From positions 272,501-336,500 of the forward strand of contig NZ_CP085876.1 in assembly GCF_013284245.2 (NCBI RefSeq): 64,000 nt of DNA, written 5' to 3'. A program made the position numbers and the translations under genes. This DNA comes from Brevibacillus sp. DP1.3A (lineage in GTDB: Bacteria > Bacillota > Bacilli > Brevibacillales > Brevibacillaceae). Numbering within the stretch: position 1 is the first letter of the stretch; every line of letters starts with the position of its first letter. Below are positions 54,501-63,162 of the stretch, in pieces. Below the pieces are notes generated by a model. The model did not search any database, was not told where the DNA came from, and worked only from the letters and a program-made list of their open reading frames with translations.

Positions 54501-57471
54501 CTTCGCCGATCCGATTGCCATGACAAAGGCGTATGGCGCGTTTGCCCTACTGATCAATCACTGGTGCGAGCATGCGCGGACGAATATCCCTCTCCTGAAA
54601 AAAGCGATTCAGCTCGGCTTGGACGGTGGCGGCAACATTTATGCTGCCTACAATGCCCATGGGCTTGTGGAGGCCATGCTCTATTGCGGTGTGCCAGTGG
54701 AAGAATTGGAGCAGCAAATCGAGGAATACAGCGATATGATTCAACAAATCAAGGTCGTTGATCACGATGATCGGCTCCTGTTATTGCGCCAGGCGCTGCA
54801 TACTTTTACACGGTGGTCCGACGATGAACGAACGGCGTTTTGCCATGATGGATTTAACGAAGTGACATATGTAAGCAACCTGCAAAAAGAAGGAAACAGC
54901 TATAAGCGGTACATGTACTACTACTATAAATCGATGGTTCATCTCATGTACGGGAACCACCTGGAGGCTGCCGAGCTACTGGCTGAAGCGGAGCAATGGA
55001 TGGATTCAGTCAGCGGACAAGTTCTTGTCAGCCAGCAAGTTTTTATGCAAACACTGGCATTAACAGGGCTCTATGAGAACGCCACCCGACAGGAAAAATC
55101 GAAGTATGGGAAAAAAATCAAAGCAAATATCAAAAAGATGAAGACATGGGCAAAGGAATGCCCGGAAAATTTTCAGCACAAGTGGTTGTTGATGCATGCT
55201 GAGTGGCTGCGTGTCACTGAGCAAAAACAAGAAGCAGGTCCTTTTTACGAACAGGCGGTTCAACTCGCCAAAAAGGATGTTTTCTTGCAAAACGAGGCGC
55301 TGGCAAATGAATTGGCTGCCCAGCATTACTTGGCACTCGGACTCGAAACGATTGCGAAGGTATACATGACTGAGGCGCACGAGGTTTACATGCTTTGGGG
55401 AGCGGTTGCCAAGGCACGAGAGATTGGGGAACGGTACCCTTATCTTTTGCAACGGGCAAGAAGCTTGGGAGCTTCCGCCGAGATTGCCACGACTGACCAG
55501 ACAGCAGACCTCGTCGATTTAATGAGTGTCATCAAGGCATCGCAAACGATTGCTAGCGAGCTCCGCCTGGAAATGCTGTTGGCGACAATGCTGCGCACGG
55601 TGATGAGCAATGCAGGTGCGGAGAAAGGAATCCTCCTGCTGAAAAAAGATGGTGACTGGCTCATCGAAGCGGCAGGCTCTGTCGATTTGGACGTGGAGAT
55701 CATGCAGTCTGTCCCATATGAGCATAGCGGGATGCTCTCTGTCGCTGTCGTGAATTACACCATTCGTACAGAAGAGATGCTGGTGCTCCACAACGCTTCG
55801 GTTGAAGGTGTCTTTTTCCGCGATACGTACATTGCGAAGCACACGCCGAAATCGATTCTATGCTCCCCGCTATGGCAGCAAGGCAAAATGATCGGTGTCA
55901 TTTATTTGGAGAACAACGAGACGACACATGTGTTCAACGAAAAACGCTCAGAGCCGCTCAGACTGATCTTCTCGCAAATTGCGATCTTTATTGAAAATGC
56001 GAGATTGTATCATCAATTGGAGCAATGGAATCAATCCTTGGAAAAGATTGTGACAGAGCGTACCAATGAGATTCAGGCACTTTTACAGGCGAATAAAAAT
56101 CTGTTAAACAATGCGGGACAAGGCTTCCTTTCTTTTTCCAAAAACCTACTGGTCCATTCCGAATACAGTCGGGAATGTCTACGGATTTTTGGCCGAGAAC
56201 TGGCTGGAGTATCGGTCGCCGAGCTACTTTACCCAGATCGTCCAGAGGATAGCATGTTTATTGAATCCCTTTTGGAAAAGTACTTTGAAGCAAAAGACCA
56301 AGGGCAAAAAGAGCTGTATCTCAGCCTATTTCCTACAGAAATCCAGATCAATCAAACGCCGTTGAAGCTGGCATGTAAGCCGATTTATGAAGATCGGCGA
56401 GATTCGCCAGAGGGCTTGATGCTGATCCTGACTGATATGAGTGAGCAGCGGGCGCTCAAATCCAAGATGGAGCGAGAATGGCAAAGGTTGAATATGGTCG
56501 TAACGGTAGCGATTAGTCTCCCGCTCTTCCAAAAGGTACTGCGAGCTTTTGATGCTTTCTTTGAAGAGGGGTGGAAGCGGGTCCTCAGAGAAGAGATAGC
56601 GGAGTCCGAGAAACTATTCAAATTGGTCGCTCAGATTCATCAATTTAAAGGTGACTTCAGCCAATTACACTTGATTCATACACCGCAAAAGCTGCATGAT
56701 TTGGAGTCGTGGTTGATTCAATGGGCAAAGTCTGAACAACGCCTGTCCGACGAGGATGTGCGCGCCCAGCAGTCATTCGCAGAGGTTCAAGCTGCGATGC
56801 AACAAGATTTGTCGATCATGCAGCACAAGCTCGGGGTCGGGTTCCTCGATCATAACGAGCATGTGTACTCGATTGCAAAAGAGCGATGGGAAAGCTTCGA
56901 GCATGAGATCACCAGTCTGGTACAGGGGGAAGCTCAGCAGGAGCTGCTCCACCGCGTTCGCAAGCTTCGCTATCGTCCGATGAAGGACATGTTGTCCAGG
57001 TATGAAGACTATGTAAGTGAGCTTGCCATCCGTCTGAATAAGACTATCGATCCGGTCGAATGGGATGCAGAAGAAGTACTGGTCGATCCGGAGCGATTCG
57101 TGAATTTTGCGAGGAGCCTGGTTCACGTATTCAACAATGCGATCGATCATGGAATGGAAGAAGAGCAAGAACGATTGGCATGCGGAAAAGAACGCAGCGG
57201 CAAGATTCAATGCCGCATTTGGCAAGAGGATACTTCCCTGTACGTCATGATTCGTGATGATGGGCGGGGCGGAGATATGGAAAAGCTAAAGTTGGCATTG
57301 GCGGAGCATGTCACGGTACAAGAAAATGCGAGTCTCGTATCGGGCAGAGGAATTGGCCTGTCCATTGTTAAGCAAGAGGTTGAGCAGTTAGGCGGAACCC
57401 TTCAGGTTCATACTCAAAAAGGAGAAGGCACCCGCTTTACCTTCCGAATCCCGTTGGAAGACATTCGCTAG
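51556..57471 (+). CDS. giant hybrid kinase: Ser/Thr kinase-like, STAND ATPase, GAF, PAS, HPt and CheA-type ATPase domains
   Basis: This 1971-residue signalling protein has, in order: a Ser/Thr kinase-like domain (1-280) with HKDVNPDHIL (about 128) but SFG in place of DFG (Ser about 149); an AAA/STAND ATPase with Walker A GSAGVGKSAL (about 331) and Walker B LVLFLDDLQW (about 457-466); a helical TPR-like region (about 690-1290); a GAF domain (about 1325-1480); a coiled coil; a PAS-like domain (about 1510-1640); an HPt-like segment HQFKGDF (His about 1695); and a CheA-type HATPase with NNAIDHG (about 1860) and GRGIGLSIV (about 1930). The ATG at 51556 is eight bases after GGAG. No membrane helix is seen. 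The neighbouring CheY-like gene is a likely partner. Confidence 0.88.
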   Translation: MSGMIVVPGYRVAEFLSTHSKLGIYRGYRNNDNLPVLFKVPMEGPSHKESLWKLKHEYRILQSLESHAVETIIELVNHNRETVMVTEDFGGVPLSLLMKMKGLSLKEMLFIAVRMASCLKEIHQHGIIHKDVNPDHILVHPETYEVKLVSFGLATKCHQEYQSVMNPKEWKGNLRYVSPEQTGRMNRTVDYRSDIYSFGVTLYELLTGKLPFLTSDMLELIHAHMARKPLAPSSVKPSVPEILSDIVMKCLSKNTEDRYFSMSGLLADLQRCYNQLEQNGLITPFPLALEDRADHLRIPERLYGREQEIQMLIDAFEQVTNGATRMVLLSGSAGVGKSALVLEAQKAFLRGRGRFVSGKFDQYNQAVPYSAIIQIFQDLIKQLLAGHERELLAWREMILDAVQGLGQVIVDVIPQLEAVIGTQPAVPELPAAEAKNRFQWVMQRFIRIWARPDHPLVLFLDDLQWADSSSLFLIRELVADMQISHFLLICSYREHDGSTMNPLIALLTETGIKSRILRQFTLLPLREPEFNAMLADALHSDPDMTKPLVTIIMQKTAGNPFYVREFIKTLYDRNLLWYVREERNWQWDLAEIEKLGTTENVADFLVEKMRRLPDSTQQQLGYAACLGNSFLLHLIAKSRNQTESEAIQHIQPAIEEGLIYPIEGAEYLTYAALVEEEVASQMKIRFRFVHDRIQQAAYSLLAEAERGHIHIKLGRMMWEMSQGSESGFLFEICDHMYRGKEILEDQAERIHVAYCHLLAGQKAKSSAAFESALQYFQRGLELVGEEGWQHNHDLTMELCALSAETTYLCNQLDEAKQLFDRGMKHAKTDRERVRILEMEIRMYTRLAEFPRVMEIASEALGLLGVPIPKKPGKLDIIKEMFHIKRRLKGRKIDELLYLPDVPDENYQMAMSIISYAGPSAYYVNLNWFALTILRALHLSLVHGNTVASANGYTGYGIVQAAQFGNYREAYEFGQLACRVADSFADPIAMTKAYGAFALLINHWCEHARTNIPLLKKAIQLGLDGGGNIYAAYNAHGLVEAMLYCGVPVEELEQQIEEYSDMIQQIKVVDHDDRLLLLRQALHTFTRWSDDERTAFCHDGFNEVTYVSNLQKEGNSYKRYMYYYYKSMVHLMYGNHLEAAELLAEAEQWMDSVSGQVLVSQQVFMQTLALTGLYENATRQEKSKYGKKIKANIKKMKTWAKECPENFQHKWLLMHAEWLRVTEQKQEAGPFYEQAVQLAKKDVFLQNEALANELAAQHYLALGLETIAKVYMTEAHEVYMLWGAVAKAREIGERYPYLLQRARSLGASAEIATTDQTADLVDLMSVIKASQTIASELRLEMLLATMLRTVMSNAGAEKGILLLKKDGDWLIEAAGSVDLDVEIMQSVPYEHSGMLSVAVVNYTIRTEEMLVLHNASVEGVFFRDTYIAKHTPKSILCSPLWQQGKMIGVIYLENNETTHVFNEKRSEPLRLIFSQIAIFIENARLYHQLEQWNQSLEKIVTERTNEIQALLQANKNLLNNAGQGFLSFSKNLLVHSEYSRECLRIFGRELAGVSVAELLYPDRPEDSMFIESLLEKYFEAKDQGQKELYLSLFPTEIQINQTPLKLACKPIYEDRRDSPEGLMLILTDMSEQRALKSKMEREWQRLNMVVTVAISLPLFQKVLRAFDAFFEEGWKRVLREEIAESEKLFKLVAQIHQFKGDFSQLHLIHTPQKLHDLESWLIQWAKSEQRLSDEDVRAQQSFAEVQAAMQQDLSIMQHKLGVGFLDHNEHVYSIAKERWESFEHEITSLVQGEAQQELLHRVRKLRYRPMKDMLSRYEDYVSELAIRLNKTIDPVEWDAEEVLVDPERFVNFARSLVHVFNNAIDHGMEEEQERLACGKERSGKIQCRIWQEDTSLYVMIRDDGRGGDMEKLKLALAEHVTVQENASLVSGRGIGLSIVKQEVEQLGGTLQVHTQKGEGTRFTFRIPLEDIR

Positions 57472-57480
57472 ACCCATAGA

Positions 57481-57512
57481 AAAAACTGAGGCGACAGTGC
57501 CTCAGTTTTTTT
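57481..57512. terminator. bidirectional terminator between hybrid kinase and response-regulator genes
   Basis: AAAAACTGAGGC/GCCTCAGTTTTTTT stem with a six-base loop. Confidence 0.88.
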
Positions 57513-57522
57513 GTTTGATCGA

Positions 57523-57879
57523 CTAAAGAGAATTCGTAATGGAAGCCAAAAGTCGTTCTTCATCGATCGGTTTAAGAATATAATGGCGCGCTCCAGCGTT
57601 GATTGCTTCAAAAACGAGCGGCTTTAATCCGTTGGTGCTGACCATAATGATGTTGGCGTCGGGGAAGGTGCCGATGATTTTTTTGACGGTATCTATGCCA
57701 TTCATGCCTGGCATATTGATATCCATCGTCACCACGTCTGGGAGGTGGGCCGCATACTTTTGATAGGCGTCCAATCCATTCGTTGCTTCTGCAATGACTT
57801 GATGGCCCGCCCGTTCCAAAATGATTTTCATGTAATCTCGTACTACAAGGGAGTCGTCTGCTATCAGTATACGAGCCAT
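57523..57879 (-). CDS. CheY-like stand-alone response regulator
   Basis: A 118-residue receiver domain only: acidic pair DD (8-9), phospho-acceptor Asp 53 in VTMDINMPG, switch Ser in MVSTNG and Lys in LKPIDE. The C-terminal output domain is absent. The ATG at 57879 sits four bases after AGGAGG; the reading can extend upstream but without a matching site. It lies tail-to-tail with the hybrid kinase that carries CheA-type domains, which makes phosphotransfer between them plausible. Sequence resembles CheY and LiaR-type receivers equally. Confidence 0.92.
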   Translation of the reverse strand: MARILIADDSLVVRDYMKIILERAGHQVIAEATNGLDAYQKYAAHLPDVVTMDINMPGMNGIDTVKKIIGTFPDANIIMVSTNGLKPLVFEAINAGARHYILKPIDEERLLASITNSL

Positions 57880-57995
57880 AAAACCTCCTGTTTCGAAACG
57901 GTTCGTTATTCTTAGTAAGTAGTCTACTTTTACCATAACACTGATAGGAAAAATGTCGCAATAATTTATCATAAAAAGTGTAGATGAACACGCGA

Positions 57996-58043
57996 AAAAA
58001 CAAACGAATTCCAGCTCGTAATGAAACTGGATTCGTTTGTTTT
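57996..58043. terminator. bidirectional terminator near the response-regulator and AhpD genes
   Basis: AAAACAAACGAAT/ATTCGTTTGTTTT stem with CCAG/CTGG inside. It lies downstream of the AhpD-like gene (leftward). Confidence 0.8.
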
Positions 58044-58070
58044 ATTTTCCAGATGAGTGATATATTTGGG

Positions 58071-58433
58071 TTAGCAAAAGCAATCTGGCTTACCAGGAGC
58101 ATCACGATAGGCGAGCAAGGCATTGACCCCATGACTTAAGATGGCACCGGACCGTGTCACTGCGGCAACGAGTAGAGCCTCCATAATTTCCTCCATCGTG
58201 CCGCCCAGTTCTTTATACTTTTTGACGTGAACATCGATGCAGTAGGGGCAGCCAGTCACGTGGGCGACCACAATGGCAATCAACTCTTTCGTTTTGACCG
58301 GGAGCTGGTGGGATTGCTGGTAGATTTGTCGCTCGAAAGAAAAATAAGAAGCGGCAGCCTCAGGGGCCAATTTCATCAATTCAGGGATATGCGACAAATT
58401 TGCTGATTCATAATACGAACGTGCTTTTGACAT
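58071..58433 (-). CDS. AhpD/carboxymuconolactone-decarboxylase-family protein
   Basis: A 120-residue all-helical protein with the AhpD-like redox motif GCPYCIDVH (Cys62, Cys65, His69), LPVKTKELIAIVVAHVT before it and GTMEEIMEALLVAAV after. Members detoxify peroxides or act as decarboxylases; the CxxC and His suggest peroxidase-type redox activity. The ATG at 58433 follows GGAGAGGATG. The upstream leftward gene is a Crp/Fnr-type regulator, 86 bases away. Confidence 0.88.
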   Translation of the reverse strand: MSKARSYYESANLSHIPELMKLAPEAAASYFSFERQIYQQSHQLPVKTKELIAIVVAHVTGCPYCIDVHVKKYKELGGTMEEIMEALLVAAVTRSGAILSHGVNALLAYRDAPGKPDCFC

Positions 58434-58519
58434 GAAACATCCTCTCCATTTCATGGGTAGTCGCTACGACTTCATTGTAGAGAGAGAAGATATTTGCTTC
58501 TGTAACTTACTCACCAAAC

Positions 58520-59194
58520 TCACCAATCACCAAGAAAAAGTCTTTCCTGGAGGGCATCGCGGTGAATAGCAGCGATTCGGCCTCGTCCTAACTGAAGCCA
58601 TCCGGCTTTCTCAAACTCCTTGAGTGACCGGCTGATTACTTCTCTGGCAGTCCCGAGTTCAATGGCAATCGCTTCATGGGTGATGGATAGGTGATTGCGA
58701 GAATCCGTGGTACGACGGAGCAATAATTCGGCGATGCGGGCGTTGATTGGTTTAAAGGCGATATCTTCGACGAGAGACGTGACGGAGACCATTCGGTTGA
58801 TCATGTTCCGGTAAATAAACTGACGCAAGTCCTTATAGCGATCCATCCATTCTTTGAAGACATCTACAGGCAAAAGCAGCAGCTCGGTTTCCTCTTCTAG
58901 CTGTGCGGACACTTCATAGCCCGTCTCACCTAAAATACTTGCCATCATGAGGACGCAGACTCCCCCGCGTTGTACCCGATATAACGTAACCTCACGTCCT
59001 GACTCACTGATGATATAGATGCGTACCTTACCTGACAATACAAAAGCGGCGTGGGCAAACAGATGACCCTGCTGCATCGTAAGCTGGGGAGAAAAGCGTT
59101 CCACTGTTATGTCAGGATGGCGCCATGCGGCTTCCGGAACAAGGGAAAAGCACGGAAAAGCATCCGTAACAAGTTGGATTCGGTTCAAGTCCAT
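58520..59194 (-). CDS. Crp/Fnr-family transcriptional regulator
   Basis: A 224-residue regulator with a cyclic-nucleotide-binding-type beta barrel (about 20-135, GKVRIYIISESGREVTLY), a long linker helix and a Crp-type winged helix-turn-helix (about 150-215; LSITHEAIAIELGTAREVISRSLKEFEKAGWLQLGRGRIAAI). There are Cys residues at 15 and 80, too few and too far apart for the usual Fnr iron-sulfur motif. GGAGGG precedes the ATG. It may control the AhpD-like gene downstream on the same strand. Confidence 0.9.
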   Translation of the reverse strand: MDLNRIQLVTDAFPCFSLVPEAAWRHPDITVERFSPQLTMQQGHLFAHAAFVLSGKVRIYIISESGREVTLYRVQRGGVCVLMMASILGETGYEVSAQLEEETELLLLPVDVFKEWMDRYKDLRQFIYRNMINRMVSVTSLVEDIAFKPINARIAELLLRRTTDSRNHLSITHEAIAIELGTAREVISRSLKEFEKAGWLQLGRGRIAAIHRDALQERLFLGDW

Positions 59195-59395
59195 TGTTTT
59201 ACCCTCCGAGGCAATTCAATTGGGAAAATATTCTTACTTGTAGTGTAGGGAAAAGACGCGATCTCTACAATGGAATATCCGTCTACAGACTGACGAGGGA
59301 ACAACGCTGTAGCCTGATTTCTCTTCTACGCTGTTTTGCTACGATGTTATAGAGCTTATCTTGAAAAAATAACCAGTATCGAGAGGAAACAACAG

Positions 59396-60160
59396 ATGAA
59401 ACAAATGAAAAAGTGGATAGGAGTAGGTCTAATCGTTGTGGGAATCGGTTTGGCCGGATGCACGATCACAAATAACGTGATCAATGTGGAAGAAGAAAAA
59501 AGACAGCTTGAATTGCCTGCGGAGTCCATCGAGGCGTTAAATATTGTGACCGATTCGGGCGATTTGGTCGTCAAAGGTGATGAAAAAGCAACCGCGATTC
59601 ATGTAGAGGCTGAGATCAAATCGAAAAATGTCAAACCCGAAGACATCATCATTACACTCGAGAAGGATGGGAATAACGCAACACTACGATCCGAAGTGAA
59701 GACAGATATCGGTTTAAACTATGTGGATATGACGCTAACGGTAATCGTTCCTGCCCAGCTGCCGATAGCCCTTACCGATGGATCAGGAGATATTGACATG
59801 ACGAACCTAACAGGAAAGCTCACGATTGAGGATGACTCTGGTGATATTCGATTAACGAATACGAACGGAGAGGTAGAGATTCGTGACCAGTCCGGTGACA
59901 TCCTGATCAAGGACGCGTCCGCCCTCAAGCTGATCGAGGACGACTCGGGTGATATCTACATGGAAAATACGGGTGGAAATGTAGAGATTCACGATCAATC
60001 CGGCGATATGGTTATTCGGAATCATAAGGGTGACATGAAGATATCCGACGAAAGCGGCGACATGGTCATTGATACTGTCGAAGGAAATGTAATCATTGAG
60101 AATGACGGGAGCGGAGAGCGAACCGTTCAAAACATAAAAGGCTCGTACACATCTAAATAA
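59396..60160 (+). CDS. DUF4097-type repeat lipoprotein
   Basis: A 254-residue lipoprotein: signal peptide with lipobox GIGLAGC (Cys 22), then a beta-helical repeat region with about eight DSGDI or QSGDM motifs spaced roughly 16-20 residues (DDSGDIRLTN, DQSGDILIKD, DDSGDIYMEN, DQSGDMVIRN, DESGDMVIDT). This is the DUF4097 (adhesin-like) pattern. Function unknown; related proteins are often coupled to anti-sigma or PspC-type envelope stress genes. GAGAGGA precedes the ATG at 59396. Confidence 0.82.
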   Translation: MKQMKKWIGVGLIVVGIGLAGCTITNNVINVEEEKRQLELPAESIEALNIVTDSGDLVVKGDEKATAIHVEAEIKSKNVKPEDIIITLEKDGNNATLRSEVKTDIGLNYVDMTLTVIVPAQLPIALTDGSGDIDMTNLTGKLTIEDDSGDIRLTNTNGEVEIRDQSGDILIKDASALKLIEDDSGDIYMENTGGNVEIHDQSGDMVIRNHKGDMKISDESGDMVIDTVEGNVIIENDGSGERTVQNIKGSYTSK

Positions 60161-60165
60161 ATCAG

Positions 60166-60196
60166 AACCGTCAGGGTTTTTGCCTTGGCGGTTTTC
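60166..60196 (+). terminator. terminator after DUF4097 gene
   Basis: AACCGTCA/TTGGCGGTT stem with inner GG/CC and TTTTC. Confidence 0.65.
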
Positions 60197-60303
60197 TTGT
60201 TCTTGTCGGTATTTTGACAAGGTTGAGGGGAAAATTAGCCGACTAATGAAAAAAAGCTTTCCCTTCCAATAAAGAAGTGCTAATATAACAAAGGTGGTTC
60301 TAA

Positions 60304-60347
60304 TTGAGAATGAATCTCTTTATTAATGATCATGAGAATTATTCTCT
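60304..60347 (+). promoter_or_regulatory. paired Fur boxes before the siderophore operon
   Basis: Two 7-1-7 type sites, TGAGAATGAATCTCT (60305-60319) and TGAGAATTATTCTCT (60333-60347), match the Bacillus Fur consensus TGATAATNATTATCA in outline. Iron repression of the downstream yclN-like operon is expected. Confidence 0.7.
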
Positions 60348-60411
60348 CTCGTAAATACTCGAGTCAATACGGAACATTACTCCAGGAAAAAGTAAGAAGA
60401 GTAGGGACGCG

Positions 60412-61365
60412 ATGAAAAAGAGATATTTGGTTGTAGCACTTATTTTGCTATCGTTCGTTTCACTTTTTATTGGCGTGAAAGATATATCTCCGTGGGATCT
60501 GTTCAATCTCACAGATGACAAAGTGCAAGTGCTGTGGATTAGCAGGATTCCGCGTTTGATCAGCATTATCATCGCAGGGATCAGCATGAGTATCGCCGGA
60601 TTGATCATGCAACAGCTGACCCGTAACAAGTTCGTTTCTCCAACGACAGCAGGGACTGAGGACTCCGTTCGATTCGGAATATTGGTTTCACTTTTGGTGT
60701 TCGCTGATGCGAGCTCTTGGGTGAGGCTGCTCGTTGCTTTTGCATTTGCTCTCTTTGGAACCTTTGTCTTTATGAAGATTCTTGAAAGAATCAAATTTAA
60801 AGACTCCATTTTCATCCCGTTAGTGGGACTGATGTTTGGAAACATCGTCGGATCCATCACGACGTTTTTCGCTTATAAGCATGACCTGATGCAAAACATG
60901 TCTGCTTGGTTGCATGGAGATTTCTCCACCATCATGAAAGGCAGCTACGAGCTTTTGTACATAAGTATTCCGCTGGTGATTATCGCTTACTTGTATGCGA
61001 ACAAGTTCACCATTGCGGGAATGGGTGAAGAGTTCGCCATCAACCTCGGGTTGAACTACAAGCATGTCGTCAACATTGGATTGGTCATCGTCGCTTGTGT
61101 AACTTCGGTAGTCATTCTCACGGTAGGGACAATCCCGTTTTTGGGGCTGATCATTCCCAACCTGGTTACGATCTACCTGGGAGATAACCTGAAAAAAAGC
61201 TTATCTCATACCGCTTTGCTTGGCGCGGTGTTTGTACTTGCTTGTGATATCCTGGGACGCCTCATCATTTTCCCATACGAGATTTCCATCGGCTTGATGG
61301 TTGGGGTCATAGGTAGCGGGATATTCGTGTACTTACTCATGAGAAGAAAGGCATATGAACAATGA
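60412..61365 (+). CDS. yclN: petrobactin-type iron-siderophore ABC permease 1
   Basis: A 317-residue FecCD-family permease with about nine membrane helices (RIPRLISIIIAGISMSIAGLIMQQLTRNKFVSPTTAG is the conserved segment; the FecCD coupling helix GRL is visible late). With the next three genes it matches the YclNOPQ system of Bacillus for petrobactin uptake in gene order and sizes. Paired Fur boxes lie upstream. The last four bases overlap the next gene. Confidence 0.9.
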   Translation: MKKRYLVVALILLSFVSLFIGVKDISPWDLFNLTDDKVQVLWISRIPRLISIIIAGISMSIAGLIMQQLTRNKFVSPTTAGTEDSVRFGILVSLLVFADASSWVRLLVAFAFALFGTFVFMKILERIKFKDSIFIPLVGLMFGNIVGSITTFFAYKHDLMQNMSAWLHGDFSTIMKGSYELLYISIPLVIIAYLYANKFTIAGMGEEFAINLGLNYKHVVNIGLVIVACVTSVVILTVGTIPFLGLIIPNLVTIYLGDNLKKSLSHTALLGAVFVLACDILGRLIIFPYEISIGLMVGVIGSGIFVYLLMRRKAYEQ

Positions 61366-62303
61366 AAGCGAAGATAGGTGCCCTGTCGATTGTGGCCATT
61401 GCTTTGATAGCCATTTTTATGATGATTGACGCCGGTGGCAACTGGGATTACGTCCTTCCTCGGCGGGCTAAGAAAATTCTTGCCATCATTTTAACCGGTT
61501 GCATCATCGCCTTCTCTACGATGATCTTCCAGACAATCACGAACAACCGAATCTTGACGCCTAGCATCATTGGTCTCGATTCGCTCTATATGTTCATCCA
61601 AACATTTGTGATCTTTGTGTTTGGCTCCACCCATTTCACCTTGATGAACAACAACGTGAACTTTCTGATCTCGACAGGTGGGATGGTGCTTTTCGCTGGC
61701 TTGCTCTACAAATTCCTGTTTAAGAGGGAAGGGCAAAACATTTACTTCCTGCTCCTCGTCGGATTGATCTTGGGCACATTGTTCAGCAGTTTGTCCACGT
61801 TCATGCAAGTGTTGATTGATCCGAATGAGTTTCTGGTTGTGCAAGACCGAATGTTCGCCAGCTTCAACAATGTAAAAACAGACCTGTTGATCACGAGCTT
61901 TGTTCTGGTCATCGCAATCATGATTTACTTCTGGCGATACATCAAGTACTTGGATGTGTTATCACTCGGTCGGGACCAGGCGATCAATTTGGGGATTCCG
62001 TACGATTTTGTCATCAAGCGGTTCCTCGTTGTTATTGCCATTCTCGTATCGATCGCGACAGCGCTCGTTGGACCGATTACCTTCCTTGGACTGCTGGTAG
62101 CGAATCTCGCCCATCAGTTTATGAAAACCTATCAGCATAAATACTTGCTGGTGGGCTCGTCTTTAATCAGTGTGATTGCACTGGTTGGCGGTTTGTTGAT
62201 TGTGGAGCGTGTACTTGCGTTCTCTACGACGCTCAGTGTCATCGTCAACTTTATTGGTGGGGTTTACTTCATCTATCTTCTGTTAAAGGAGAATAAAGCG
62301 TGA
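61362..62303 (+). CDS. yclO: petrobactin-type iron-siderophore ABC permease 2
   Basis: A 313-residue FecCD-family permease, the second half of the heterodimer. The conserved segment RRAKKILAIILTGCIIAFSTMIFQTITNNRILTPSIIGLDSLY and late VGPITFLGLLVANLAHQF are typical. ATGA overlap with both neighbours shows translational coupling. Confidence 0.9.
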   Translation: MKAKIGALSIVAIALIAIFMMIDAGGNWDYVLPRRAKKILAIILTGCIIAFSTMIFQTITNNRILTPSIIGLDSLYMFIQTFVIFVFGSTHFTLMNNNVNFLISTGGMVLFAGLLYKFLFKREGQNIYFLLLVGLILGTLFSSLSTFMQVLIDPNEFLVVQDRMFASFNNVKTDLLITSFVLVIAIMIYFWRYIKYLDVLSLGRDQAINLGIPYDFVIKRFLVVIAILVSIATALVGPITFLGLLVANLAHQFMKTYQHKYLLVGSSLISVIALVGGLLIVERVLAFSTTLSVIVNFIGGVYFIYLLLKENKA

Positions 62304-63058
62304 TAGAAGTCCGGAATGTCACAAAACAGTATGGTAGCAAAAATGTCGTGGAAAATGTCTCTGTGAAGATTGCCAAGGGGAAAATCACGTCTTTTATCGG
62401 ACCCAATGGGGCCGGAAAGAGTACGCTGCTGTCGATGATTAGTCGCCTATTGACCAAGGATCAAGGCGAGGTTTTCATTGAGGGTCAGGAGATTAGGCAG
62501 ACAAAGAGCAGTGAGCTGGCAAAGAAAATCTCGATTCTCAAGCAATCGAATCACATTACGGTGCGGTTGACGATTCGTGAGCTGGTCAGCTTTGGTCGCT
62601 TCCCGTATTCACAAGGCAATTTGTCAAAAGAGGATTGGAAGTATGTAGACGAAGCGATCCAATATTTGGAGCTCACGGACATTCAACACAAGTACCTCGA
62701 CCAGTTGAGTGGCGGTCAGCGTCAACGCGCTTATATCGCGATGGTTGTCGCTCAAAATACGGAATACGTCCTCTTGGATGAGCCGCTCAACAATTTGGAT
62801 ATGAAGCATTCCGTCCAGATCATGAAAGTGCTGCGACGTCTGGTAGACGAAAGGGGCAAAACGGTTGTCATTGTCATTCACGATATCAACTTCGCTTCCG
62901 TCTATTCGGATTATATCGTCGCACTCAAGGATGGAAAGGTCGTGAAGGAAGGCACTACAGATGAGATCATAACACGACCGATCTTGAAAGATGTCTATGA
63001 CATGGATATCCATATCGAAGACATTGAAGAAAATAAAATCTGTGTCTATTTCGCGTAA
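62300..63058 (+). CDS. yclP: petrobactin-type iron-siderophore ABC ATPase
   Basis: A 252-residue ABC ATPase with Walker A GPNGAGKST (about 33-41), signature LSGGQRQR (about 137), Walker B YVLLDEP and switch His in VIVIHDI. Length matches Bacillus YclP. It lies four bases into the end of the permease gene. Confidence 0.92.
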   Translation: MIEVRNVTKQYGSKNVVENVSVKIAKGKITSFIGPNGAGKSTLLSMISRLLTKDQGEVFIEGQEIRQTKSSELAKKISILKQSNHITVRLTIRELVSFGRFPYSQGNLSKEDWKYVDEAIQYLELTDIQHKYLDQLSGGQRQRAYIAMVVAQNTEYVLLDEPLNNLDMKHSVQIMKVLRRLVDERGKTVVIVIHDINFASVYSDYIVALKDGKVVKEGTTDEIITRPILKDVYDMDIHIEDIEENKICVYFA

Positions 63059-63162
63059 GCTCCATCTTCCTATCGTTAAAATTTTGATGGCCTGCCGGGG
63101 GTTTCATCAGCAAGCTATCAATAATTTTATATACTTTTACATTCTATATAGAGGTGAGAGAA

